Shown here piece by piece: positions 38,060 to 46,928 of a stretch of 64,000 nt of DNA; positions within the stretch are counted from its first letter, which is position 1; the number at the start of each line of letters is the position of its first letter. The notes under the pieces are model-generated. The model was given only the letters and a program-made list of their open reading frames with translations. It had not been told where the DNA came from and made no database searches. The stretch is taken from positions 235,554 through 299,553 of the forward strand of contig JAWLHK010000004.1 of NCBI GenBank assembly GCA_041690355.1, in the 5' to 3' direction. Source of the DNA: JAWLHK01 sp041690355 [NCBI: bacterium]. GTDB lineage: Bacteria; J088; JAWLBW01. A program made the position numbers and the translations under genes.

Positions 38060-38265
38060 ACCGCCACCGTAGCACAGGCGGAATCGGGGCGGGAGCCTGG
38101 GGGCGCGTGCTCCGGAGGGCTCGCTTGAACCCTGCAGGCAAAGTGCTGGAATCCGTCGGAGCCCGGTCCGTGTCTCTTCACGGCCGCACGGGTCTCCGCG
38201 GATGCCTGACAAGGAGTCTACCCGGTCAACATTACCGGTTGATGACCAGTGAAAGTATAAAAAAT

Positions 38266-38292
38266 GGGGGAACGGAGCAGGTCCGTTCCCCC
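38266..38292 (-). terminator. Intrinsic terminator after the Ig-like lipoprotein gene
   Basis: Perfect 11-bp stem (GGGGGAACGGA with TCCGTTCCCCC), five-base loop, then ATTTTTTATA on the minus strand. It lies 22 bp after the stop codon. Confidence 0.88.
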
Positions 38293-38313
38293 TTGGAAAT
38301 GCCGGCGACTGGC

Positions 38314-41300
38314 TTACAGATCGCGTCCGATCTGCCAGCCCAGTGAGCTCGGATCGGCGTAGTAGTAGGTGCCGTCGGCGGACCAGTTCACGCCCACCAG
38401 CGCGTAGCCGGAGGAATAGGGTCCGAACTCAACGAGCCCTTCGGCGACGAACGGATACCAGAGGCCGGTATCGATGCCGCTCAGCTTGCCGTACACCGTC
38501 TGGTTCAGGGCGGTGTTCGACCACTGGTCGAGCACGGTGATGCCGCCTATTTCGAGCCGGCCCCCCTGATAGTTCAGCAGCGAGACGTAGGCCGTCGTGG
38601 AGCTGAACTTGACCCAACCGGTGACCCGGGCGGCGAGGTTGGAGCTCTGCACCGAGCCGGTTGCTACCTGCCGGATCCCATAGTATCCACCGGAATAGGT
38701 GTCGAGCAGGACGCGGGTCGGACTCGTCCAGGTGCTCTCCACGTAGGCGGCGACGTCCAGCAGCGTACTGCTCGTCGCCGCAACGTCATACTGAGCGCCG
38801 TCCATGAACCAGAGCTGCGATTTGAACGTGCCGTTCTGCAGGGCCGGCATGCCGGTCACGGCACCGCTGAGGTCCGTGGGCGCCATGTCGACCTTCACAT
38901 AGGGCCCCGTGACGCAGTTGCTGGCGTTATAGGTCGTGTTCACCGCGCAGACCGTCACGGTGTAGTTGTTGTTGAAGCTCTCGCCCTGCTGGTGCGCGAC
39001 CGTGACTTCACCGTTCGCATCGACCGCGAAGACCATATCGTTCGAAGCCGTGTACGTGAACGATTCGGCGGTCGGACTGCCGGCATAGCCGTTGGAGACG
39101 GTCGCCAGAACCTGGAAGGTCGCACCGTCGGCATAGCGGGCCATGTAGGGTGCATACCCGGCCGACAGCTCGCTCACCGGATTGTACACGTACATGTTGC
39201 GCGTGACGGCACTGCCGCTCGTCTGCGGCGTCACGCGCAGCCGGTTCCAGTTCGTCCACGACGACGAGTTCGGCAGGTTGACCTTCGTGAACGTGACCGT
39301 GGCCGACGTCGCGTCGAGGGGCGAAATCGAGAGCTCGCCGTAGGTGCTGCCGACGTAGTCTGCGCTGAACGTGTAGCTCTGCGCCACCACGTCGTTCAGG
39401 TAGTTGCGCCCCTCGGCCCAGACCACGATCGTTTCGCCGGGCTGCAGATAGGTCTTGCTAGACTGCGTGAACAGGCTGACGTTGGTCACGACAGACGGAT
39501 CCTGCGCCGTCAGCGTGATCGCGCCGTACCGCGTGGGGCTGTTGCACGTGCCGCCCACATAGGCGCGGAGGGTCGAATTGCCATTTCCGGTCGCCGTGGC
39601 CAACCCCGTTTCGTCAACCGTGAACGTGCTGCCGCTGTAGACGCACCAGGAGAAGCCGACCCCTTCGATCTGCGAACCCTGATAGTCGTAGGCCGTCGCC
39701 ACGAGCTGCCGCGACCCGTCCTTGGCGACCGTGGTGCCGCTCGGCGCCGAGACGCCGATCGAGTTGACGTCGTTGGTGCCCCAGATCGTGAAGCTGAAGG
39801 TGCTCCCGTACTGCGTGCACTCCTCTTCCAGCGTCGTGTACTGCGCGGGGCAGAGCCAGGCGTTCACCGTAACCGATCCGCCCGTCGCAACACTCCCGGC
39901 CTGGAAGCTGATAGCGGTATACCCACCTGAGTAGCTGCGCGACACCTCGCTCAGCAGATCGGAGTTCGAGCTCGTGTAGACCAGGCGCGAACCGGGGTCA
40001 ATCTGGTAGTAGCCTGCGTTGATGACGCTGGCATAACAGGTGCCCGCGTTGCCCGCATACAGAGTCGTTCCGCTGCAGTAGGCATACGAGATACTGGTCG
40101 GCTCGCCGGCGTCATAGACGTTGAACGTGATGTATGCCTGTGCGTCGTCGCCACCGGTCTGACTCGGAACGCTGGCGGTGAAGGCCCGCGCTCCCGTCCC
40201 GGTGAAGGTCACGACGCCGGACTCCGACATGGTGGCGCCTTCGGGCACGGTCCACGTCGCGCTCACCAAGCCGAGGTACCGGCCGTTCAGATTGTAGCCG
40301 CGTACGCTGAGCGTCGGGGTCGCCGTCGAGGCGATATTGCGCGTACCGTGATTCTGAGCGTCGTCGCCGTCATAGCGGATCTTGATGCTCTGCAGGCGGT
40401 TATCCTGCGCGGTCACGTAGATGACGCCGGTTTTGCCGTTGGCGGTGGCGCGGATGTAGGTGGAACCCTCGGTTCCCCCGGCCGTCACGGTGGCGGTCGA
40501 CGAGCTCCCTTCGACGCCGGCGACATTGTAGTTATCGCTCGACCACGAGAAGCTGACCCCGGGAATCTCTTCATTCCCGTAGTTATACGCCTTGGCGTTC
40601 AGCGCCAGCGACGAGGTCGCGTCGTTGGTCCGAACCAGCGTTCCGTTCGACGAGCTGACGACGACGTAGGAGATGTCGTTCTGGTCGAAAACCGTGAACG
40701 TGAGCTCGCGCGTGAGCGAACCGGCCACGGCGCGAATGGTCGTCGTGCCGGCAGCCGCCGGTGTTATCGTGGCCGTCTGCTGCTGCGCCGCGAGGGTGGC
40801 CACGTTCGTGTTCGTCGACGTCCAGGTGACCGTAGCGCCGCTGAGGTACGTACCCGCGTAGTTGTAGGGATAGGCCGTGCAGCTCACCGCGTCTCCGCCG
40901 GCGACCGCCCGCGACTTCTGGCACGACAGGTACAGCGACGTCACCGCGTTCGGGTTGTAGACCGTGATGCTGCGGTCGGCATAGACGCCGCCTGAGACGG
41001 CTCGGATGGTCGCCGTACCGGCGGCCAGACCGTTCACGCGCCCCTGGCTGTTCACGGTGGCGAGGTTCGCGTTTCGCGACTGCCAGTCGACCGTCGCATT
41101 GTCGATGATCTCGTTGTACTGGTTGTAGACCGTCGCCGACAGCTGCACGGAGCCGCCGGTCTGTACACTGCTGCCGCCCGTCACGTAGACGCGCGCCGGC
41201 TTGCGGTCGAACTCGCGCACGCCGACGGTGTAATTGGCGCTGGCTTCCTCGGCGCTCACGGTAATCTGGGTCTCGCCGGCGCCGGTTCCGCTGACCAGGC

Positions 41301-42426
41301 CCGATTCGCTGACGGTAGCCACGGCCGAATTGCCGGTCGTGTAGGTGAACTTCACGTTGCGCAGGGTCTCGCCGCAATTGTTCTTGGCCGACGGGTAAAG
41401 CTGCACGGTCTTGCCGACGCTGATCCGGCTCGCACTCGCATGAACGCTGACCTCCGAAACGGCACTCGAGCACTCGCGCCCTTCGCCATCATAGCGCCAC
41501 CAGGAGCGGCTGCCTGACTTCCACAGCTGATAGTAATAGAGGCCCGGACGCCCCGCCCGATCGGTCCACGCGTCGCCGGCGGGGTTCTGCCCCTGCGTCC
41601 ACGCGGGACGTTCAGAGAACTCGGCTTTCGGGCCGCGGCCGTAGTAGTAGACGCCGTATTCGGCGCGCGGCTCCTGCGTGACCGTATAGCTGTAGTTGCT
41701 GTAGGCCTCGTACTTGCTCGTACCGTAGAGAAAGCGGAAGTCGGCCGCCGAGGCAACGAAGGTCTTCACGTCGGTCTGGCGTTCGTACTCGTAGAAGCCG
41801 TTGTAGGCCGTGCCGCCGTACTTGTCAGCCGACTCGGGGATCGCAAAGTGCCACTCGCCGCGCACGTGCTGGGCGCTGACTGCTTCGTTGCGCATCCACC
41901 AGGTCCAGCCGAGCAGGCCCGTATTGGCGTCGGTGGCCGTCCAGCCGCTCCAGATCGTACGCACGTTCGAGGGCCAGGCCTGCGTCAGGTCGGCAGCCGG
42001 ATCGGTCTTGTACCAGAAGGTGTATCCGTTGTATTCCCGCTTGTACCAGCCGGTGGTGCCATCGGGGCCCGCTTCGTCGGCGGCGACGTAACCGGTGGAC
42101 GTGACCATGATGCCCCCCCGCAGGCTGCGCGCCGTGCGGAACACGTGGGCGGGCTCGTACGCGCCGTCGCCGGCGCCCACGGCGGGCTGGTCCTTCTGCG
42201 GCGGGACGATCAGTTTGGCGTCGCCGGAAAGGGTGGAATTCAGATTCGAGAGCGTCTCGACGAGATTGGCCTGGATCTCGGCCTCGGCCTCTTTCGAGAG
42301 CTCGGCGGCGAGGGCGCCGGGAATGGTCACCGCGGCCGGCTTCGGCTGCGGGTCTTCGTTGGACGAACAGGCCGCAAGAAACACGCCTGCAATGCCGATC
42401 GCACGGATCAGATTACGAACCACCAT
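38314..42426 (-). CDS. Giant lipoprotein with tandem bacterial Ig-like (BIG2-type) domains
   Basis: A 1370-residue protein with lipobox LAAC after a signal peptide. After a unique N-terminal 300 residues rich in Trp and Tyr, it contains a series of roughly 85-95 residue BIG2-type units. They are recognised by VGKTVQLYPSA / TGGSVQLSATVYNQ openings and by VATVNSQGRVNGLAAGTATIRA-like closings. Such proteins are elongated surface adhesins or stalks. GGAGG lies five bases before the ATG. A promoter at 42488-42516 and a strong terminator make it a single-gene unit. Confidence 0.88.
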   Translation of the reverse strand: MVVRNLIRAIGIAGVFLAACSSNEDPQPKPAAVTIPGALAAELSKEAEAEIQANLVETLSNLNSTLSGDAKLIVPPQKDQPAVGAGDGAYEPAHVFRTARSLRGGIMVTSTGYVAADEAGPDGTTGWYKREYNGYTFWYKTDPAADLTQAWPSNVRTIWSGWTATDANTGLLGWTWWMRNEAVSAQHVRGEWHFAIPESADKYGGTAYNGFYEYERQTDVKTFVASAADFRFLYGTSKYEAYSNYSYTVTQEPRAEYGVYYYGRGPKAEFSERPAWTQGQNPAGDAWTDRAGRPGLYYYQLWKSGSRSWWRYDGEGRECSSAVSEVSVHASASRISVGKTVQLYPSAKNNCGETLRNVKFTYTTGNSAVATVSESGLVSGTGAGETQITVSAEEASANYTVGVREFDRKPARVYVTGGSSVQTGGSVQLSATVYNQYNEIIDNATVDWQSRNANLATVNSQGRVNGLAAGTATIRAVSGGVYADRSITVYNPNAVTSLYLSCQKSRAVAGGDAVSCTAYPYNYAGTYLSGATVTWTSTNTNVATLAAQQQTATITPAAAGTTTIRAVAGSLTRELTFTVFDQNDISYVVVSSSNGTLVRTNDATSSLALNAKAYNYGNEEIPGVSFSWSSDNYNVAGVEGSSSTATVTAGGTEGSTYIRATANGKTGVIYVTAQDNRLQSIKIRYDGDDAQNHGTRNIASTATPTLSVRGYNLNGRYLGLVSATWTVPEGATMSESGVVTFTGTGARAFTASVPSQTGGDDAQAYITFNVYDAGEPTSISYAYCSGTTLYAGNAGTCYASVINAGYYQIDPGSRLVYTSSNSDLLSEVSRSYSGGYTAISFQAGSVATGGSVTVNAWLCPAQYTTLEEECTQYGSTFSFTIWGTNDVNSIGVSAPSGTTVAKDGSRQLVATAYDYQGSQIEGVGFSWCVYSGSTFTVDETGLATATGNGNSTLRAYVGGTCNSPTRYGAITLTAQDPSVVTNVSLFTQSSKTYLQPGETIVVWAEGRNYLNDVVAQSYTFSADYVGSTYGELSISPLDATSATVTFTKVNLPNSSSWTNWNRLRVTPQTSGSAVTRNMYVYNPVSELSAGYAPYMARYADGATFQVLATVSNGYAGSPTAESFTYTASNDMVFAVDANGEVTVAHQQGESFNNNYTVTVCAVNTTYNASNCVTGPYVKVDMAPTDLSGAVTGMPALQNGTFKSQLWFMDGAQYDVAATSSTLLDVAAYVESTWTSPTRVLLDTYSGGYYGIRQVATGSVQSSNLAARVTGWVKFSSTTAYVSLLNYQGGRLEIGGITVLDQWSNTALNQTVYGKLSGIDTGLWYPFVAEGLVEFGPYSSGYALVGVNWSADGTYYYADPSSLGWQIGRDL

Positions 42427-42487
42427 GGACTCCTCCCACTCAATTTTCAGATAAGGGTGCTGCCGGAAAGATAGAAATCGAGTGCTT

Positions 42488-42516
42488 AGTATAGCGCAAA
42501 TGACGCAGCCGGCCAA
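42488..42516 (-). promoter_or_regulatory. Promoter of the Ig-like lipoprotein gene
   Basis: On the minus strand TTGGCC (42516-42511) and TATACT (42493-42488) with a 17-bp spacer. The leader would be about 55 bases. Confidence 0.6.
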
Positions 42517-42579
42517 AGCGCTCGGCGGTCGGATCGTATATGTCCTGGCCGGTCGGCTGGAAGGGGGCAGGCAAAAAAA

Positions 42580-42605
42580 GGGGGAATCCCTTTCGGAATT
42601 CCCCC
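42580..42605 (-). terminator. Intrinsic terminator of nrdJ
   Basis: Minus-strand stem of 10-11 bp (GGGGGAATTCC against GGATTCCCCC, one bulge), five-base loop, then seven T. It lies 25 bp after the nrdJ stop. Confidence 0.85.
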
Positions 42606-42630
42606 TTCGGTAACCGTAATCAGAAACCGC

Positions 42631-45600
42631 TCAGGAGCAGCCCGAGGTCTCGCCGCAGCTGACGCACTTGAGGCAGGTGCCGTTGCGCACGAGGGTCATC
42701 TGGCCGCAGTTCGTGCAGGGGTCGCCCTCGTAGCCCTTCTGGCGGGCGATGGCGACCGCCTCGAGCCGCTCGTCGCGCGCGCGCGGCGGGGGCGGGAGGT
42801 GATCGGAGGGCACAACTTCCTGCATGCCGCCCGACGCGGCCTGATAACCACCGCCGTTACCGCCGCCCGACTCCGTCGCGAACGGGCGTACGTGCGAAGA
42901 GTGCCGGGGCGCAAGGCGCAGGCCGAGCTGGCGCGGATCCATGTCGGATTCTTCTTCCTCGTCAAAGTCGGGTTCGCGGCCGAGCGTGTCGTGGCGCAGA
43001 TCTTCAGGCTGCACCTGCGCGAGATCGGTGCGGCCCAGGTAGGTCACGGCCAGCTCGCGGAAGATGTAGTCGATGACCGAGGTCGACATCTTGATGTGCG
43101 GGTTGCCCATGACCACGCCCTGCGGCTCGAAGCGCGTGAAGACGAAGGCGTCGACGAACTCTTCGAGGGGCACGCCGTGCTGCAGGCCGAGGCTCACGGC
43201 GATGGCGAAACAGTTCATCAGCGAGCGGAAGGCAGCCCCTTCCTTGTGCATGTCGATGAACAGCTCGCCGAGCGCGCCGTCTTCGTATTCGCCGGTGCGC
43301 AGGTAGACCTTGTGGCCGCCCACGACCGCCTTCTGGGTGTAGCCGGCGCGGCGATCGGGCAGGCGCCGGCGGCGGGCCAGGTAGCGGTAGATCATCTTCT
43401 CGGCGATCTGGATTTCGCGCGGCTGGGCGGGGGCTTCGGCCCGTGCCTCTTCTTCGGCGGCATCGGCGTCGTCGTCGAGCGCAATGGCGTTCAGCGGCTG
43501 CGAAAGCTTCGAGCCGTCGCGATAGAGCGCATTGGCCTTGATCATGTACTTCCAGCTGGCCATGTACGCTTCTTTGACGTCTTCGACCGAGGCTTCGTTC
43601 GGCATGTTGATCGTCTTGGAGATGGCGCCGGAGATGAACGGCTGCGACGCGGCCATCATCTTGATGTGCGCCATCGTGGGGATGAAGCGCTTGCCGTACT
43701 TGCCGCACTTGTTCGCGCAGTCGAACACCGGCAGGTCTTCTTCGCGCAGCTCGGGCGCGCCCTCGATGGTCATGCGGCCGCAGACGTAGTCGTTGGTCTC
43801 TTCGATCTGCTGCCTCGAGAAGCCGAGGTGGGTGAGCAGATCGAAGCCGGGGTTGAGCAGCTCCTTGTCGGTCAAGCCGAGCTTGCCGCGAACGAAGTCG
43901 TCCCCGAGCGTGAAGCGGTTGAAGGCGAAGCGGATGTCGAATGCCGACTTCAACGCCTCATCAGCCTTCCGGAGCGCGTCATCGTCGAACCCCTTCTCGC
44001 GCAGCGAGTCGGCGTTGATGTGCGGAGCGCCCACGAGGTTGCCGCTGCCACGCACATATCGGATGATGCCGTCGATCTCCTTCTGGGTGTAACCCAGCCG
44101 CTTCAGCGCCGCGGGGACGCTCTGATTGATGATCTTGAAATAGCCGCCGCCGGCGAGCTTCTTGAACTTCACGAGAGCGAAGTCCGGTTCCACCCCCGTG
44201 GTGTCGCAGTCCATGACCAGCCCGATCGTGCCGGTCGGGGCGATGACGGTCACCTGCGCGTTGCGGTAGCCGTGCTGCTCGCCGAGCGAGAGGGCGCGAT
44301 CCCAGTCTTCGCGCGCCGCACGCAGAAGTTCGCCGGGGGTGAACTTCGGATCGATCCCCATCGGCGTGATGGTGAGCCCCTCGTATTCCCCCTTCTCTGC
44401 GTTGTAGGCGGCGCGGCGATGATTGCGGATGACCCGCAGCATCGAATCGCGGTTGCGCTCGTAGCCGGGAAAGGCGCCGAGCTCACGGGACATCTCGGCC
44501 GAGGTGGTGTAGGAGACGCCGGTCATGATGGCCGTGATGGCGCCGCAGATCGCGAAGGCCTTCGGGCTGTTGTAGGGAATGCCCATGACCATGAGCAGCG
44601 TGCCCAGGTTGGCGTATCCCAGGCCGAGCGTGCGGAACTCGTAGGAGAGGCGCGCGATCTCGGAGGAGGGGAACTGGGCCATCAGTACCGAGACCTCGAG
44701 GACGATCGTCCACAGGCGGCACGAGTGGCGGAAGCTCTTGACGTCGAACTCGCCGCTCTCGGCGTCGTAGTACTTCATCAGGTTCGCCGACGCCAGGTTG
44801 CAGGCCGTGTCGTCGAGGAACATGTATTCGGAGCACGGATTCGAGGCGTTGATCGGGCCGTCGGTCGGGCAGGTGTGCCACTCGTTAATCGTCGTGTCGA
44901 ACTGCAGGCCCGGATCGGCCGAGGCCCACGCGGCGTAGGAGATCTCTTCCCACAGATCGCGCGCTTTCATGCGCTTGGCGACCTTGCCGTCGGTGCGGCG
45001 GGTCAACGTCCACTCGGCGTCGTCTTCGACCGCCTTCAGAAAGGCGTTGGTGACGCGGACCGAGTTGTTCGAGTTCTGGCCTGAAACGGTGCCATAGGCT
45101 TCGGAGTCCCAGTTGGTGTCGTAGGTGGGAAAGTAGATCTCCTTCCACCCCTGCTCGGCCAGCTGGATGACGCGCTGGATGTAATTCTCGGGCACGAGCG
45201 CCAGGCGCGCTTCGCGGATGGCGCGCTTGAGGTCGCTGTTCTTCTTCGGGTCGTACTTCTCGGCCGCGGCGCCCCAGCCATGGCACGCCTTCATGATGGC
45301 GTTCAGGTGGCGGTTGGCGAGCTTGCTGCCCGAAACCAGCGAGGCGACCTTCTGCTCTTCGAGCACCTTCCAGTTGATGAACTGCTGCACGTCGGGATGA
45401 TCGATGTCGAGGCAGACCATCTTGGCGGCGCGGCGCGTGGTGCCGCCCGACTTGATGGCGCCGGCGGCCCGGTCGCCGATCTTGAGAAAGCTCATGAGCC
45501 CCGAGCTGCGTCCGCCGCCCGAGAGCCGTTCGCCTTCGCCGCGCAGCTTCGAGAAGTTGGTGCCCGTGCCGGAACCGTACTTGAAGAGGCGCGCCTCGCG

Positions 45601-46257
45601 CACCCACAGATCCATGATGCCGCCGTCGCTGACGAGGTCGTCGCTGACCGACTGGATGAAGCAGGCATGGGGCTGGGGACGCTCGTAGGCGCTGGTGGAC
45701 TTGGTCAGCTTGCCGGTCTTCGGATCCACGTACAGATGGCCCTGGGCGGGACCTTCGATACCATAGGCCCAGTTGAGGCCGGTATTGAACCACTGCGGAG
45801 AGTTGGGGGCGCCCATCTGCGAGGCCAGGATGTAGGCCATCTCGTCATAGAAGGCGCGGGCGTCCTGCTCGCTGTCGAAGTAGCCGTACTTGTAGCCCCA
45901 ATAGGTCCAGCAGCCGGCCAGCCGGCGGAACACCTGGCGGGCGTCGCGTTCGCCGACGATGCGCTCGTCTTCGCTCATCTTGGCCATCCCCTTTTCGTCG
46001 GGGACGTGCTTCTGCAGCCACTCGGGAATGCCTTCTTCTTTCACCGCCTTCAGCTTCGCGGGCACGCCGGCCTTGCGGAAGTACTTCTGGGCGATGATGT
46101 CGACGGCGACCTGGCTCCACTCCGCGGGCACATCGATGTCTTTGGCCTCGAAGACGACCGAGCCGTCGGGATTCGTGATCCGCGACGTGCGCTTGGCAAA
46201 CTCGATGCTGTCAAAGGGCTCTTTGCCTTCGCGGGTATAGAGGCGGTCGATCTTCAT
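42631..46257 (-). CDS. nrdJ: Adenosylcobalamin-dependent (class II) ribonucleoside-diphosphate reductase
   Basis: A 1208-residue cytoplasmic enzyme that reduces ribonucleotides to deoxyribonucleotides using a B12-derived radical. It shows the [18 protein letters not shown] active-site segment and the [19 protein letters not shown] loop. The C-terminal Cys cluster ([18 protein letters not shown] then CGETSGCS) would relay electrons. AGGAG lies five bases before the ATG; upstream in-frame Met codons lack one. A promoter and a putative NrdR box lie 200 bp upstream. No class I or III reductase is in the window, nor is a cobalamin riboswitch visible in the leader. Confidence 0.95.
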   Translation of the reverse strand: MKIDRLYTREGKEPFDSIEFAKRTSRITNPDGSVVFEAKDIDVPAEWSQVAVDIIAQKYFRKAGVPAKLKAVKEEGIPEWLQKHVPDEKGMAKMSEDERIVGERDARQVFRRLAGCWTYWGYKYGYFDSEQDARAFYDEMAYILASQMGAPNSPQWFNTGLNWAYGIEGPAQGHLYVDPKTGKLTKSTSAYERPQPHACFIQSVSDDLVSDGGIMDLWVREARLFKYGSGTGTNFSKLRGEGERLSGGGRSSGLMSFLKIGDRAAGAIKSGGTTRRAAKMVCLDIDHPDVQQFINWKVLEEQKVASLVSGSKLANRHLNAIMKACHGWGAAAEKYDPKKNSDLKRAIREARLALVPENYIQRVIQLAEQGWKEIYFPTYDTNWDSEAYGTVSGQNSNNSVRVTNAFLKAVEDDAEWTLTRRTDGKVAKRMKARDLWEEISYAAWASADPGLQFDTTINEWHTCPTDGPINASNPCSEYMFLDDTACNLASANLMKYYDAESGEFDVKSFRHSCRLWTIVLEVSVLMAQFPSSEIARLSYEFRTLGLGYANLGTLLMVMGIPYNSPKAFAICGAITAIMTGVSYTTSAEMSRELGAFPGYERNRDSMLRVIRNHRRAAYNAEKGEYEGLTITPMGIDPKFTPGELLRAAREDWDRALSLGEQHGYRNAQVTVIAPTGTIGLVMDCDTTGVEPDFALVKFKKLAGGGYFKIINQSVPAALKRLGYTQKEIDGIIRYVRGSGNLVGAPHINADSLREKGFDDDALRKADEALKSAFDIRFAFNRFTLGDDFVRGKLGLTDKELLNPGFDLLTHLGFSRQQIEETNDYVCGRMTIEGAPELREEDLPVFDCANKCGKYGKRFIPTMAHIKMMAASQPFISGAISKTINMPNEASVEDVKEAYMASWKYMIKANALYRDGSKLSQPLNAIALDDDADAAEEEARAEAPAQPREIQIAEKMIYRYLARRRRLPDRRAGYTQKAVVGGHKVYLRTGEYEDGALGELFIDMHKEGAAFRSLMNCFAIAVSLGLQHGVPLEEFVDAFVFTRFEPQGVVMGNPHIKMSTSVIDYIFRELAVTYLGRTDLAQVQPEDLRHDTLGREPDFDEEEESDMDPRQLGLRLAPRHSSHVRPFATESGGGNGGGYQAASGGMQEVVPSDHLPPPPRARDERLEAVAIARQKGYEGDPCTNCGQMTLVRNGTCLKCVSCGETSGCS

Positions 46258-46452
46258 GGACTCTCCTGAAGGGGGGCGGCTGCGGAAACGGATCGCGCCG
46301 GGCACCCGGAAACGGTTGCGCAGTGACTACAAAAAACTACAAATAGTACCAGTCTGTCGGCCGCCGGTCGAAGCTTGAGACGGGGATGAAGAGACGGTAC
46401 CCAACTCGCTGAGGATTGGGGCGCACCGCACGGGGTGGCGGAGGCCTCGTGT

Positions 46453-46507
46453 ACACAACATTTTGTGGACGGGGAACACTATAATCCAACCTGTAGCGGT
46501 GGGTCAA
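46453..46507 (-). promoter_or_regulatory. nrdJ promoter with putative NrdR box
   Basis: On the minus strand TTGACC (46507-46502) and TATAGT (46483-46478) are 18 bp apart. Just downstream, at 46468-46453, is CCACAAAATGTTGTGT, which matches 13 of 16 positions of the NrdR box consensus ACACWATATATWGTGT. The -10 region reads TATAGTGT, an extra NrdR half-site. Binding here would block transcription start, as expected for NrdR repression of ribonucleotide reductase genes. Confidence 0.62.
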
Positions 46508-46653
46508 GAAAAAATCGTATCACGTTCCGGGCCCGCTCGGCATGCGGTTCCGCACCGTTCCGGTGGACGATCCCGGGTCCCGGAGCGGACCGCACCGCAC
46601 CCGATCGCTGAGCCCCGCTTGGCATCGTAGCGCGCGGCCGGGACAGCCGTTGT

Positions 46654-46906
46654 CGATTTACAATTGACAATTGACGATTGACGATTTGTCGAAGTGACGA
46701 GTTACGGGTGACGAGTGACGAATTTCCGGCAAGGGCGTGGGTCCCTTTGTACTTGCTGGTTGGCGCTCAGTGCTTGGCGCTCGGCGCTTTTTCGAAATGA
46801 CGAGTTACGAGTGACGAGTGACGAATTTCCGACCAGGGAGCGCGCAGCGTGTGCGCCGGGCGTGCACGTTGTCCCCCACTCTCCCACTCCCCCACTCTCC
46901 CACTCC
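46654..46906. repeat. Large composite heptamer/octamer cluster between nrdJ promoter and helicase 3' end
   Basis: Five arrays in order: five units of the CGATTTA/CAATTGA family (46654-46688); GTGACGA/GTTACGG units running into the 35-bp shared segment (46694-46742); GGCGCTC/AGTGCTT units (46762-46789); a second GTGACGA array (46797-46831), 33 of 34 bases identical with 46695-46728; and CCCACTCT/CCCACTCC four times (46875-46906). The cluster stops 22 bp from the helicase stop codon. The remaining gap (46258-46452, 46508-46653) is the nrdJ leader and featureless sequence. Confidence 0.85.
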
Positions 46907-46928
46907 GCGCGGCGGACCCCCGCGCACA

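Noticed and set aside
46258-46452. Cobalamin riboswitch in the nrdJ leader
   Set aside because: The gene is B12-dependent, so I looked for a B12-box-like segment and the usual stem set; none was convincing.
46479-46670. Small minus-strand ORF upstream of nrdJ
   Set aside because: It spans a heptamer array and the nrdJ promoter, has no ribosome site and no domain.
46654-46906. Heptamer clusters as CRISPR arrays
   Set aside because: Units are 7-8 bp, contiguous, without spacers, and there are no cas genes in the window.
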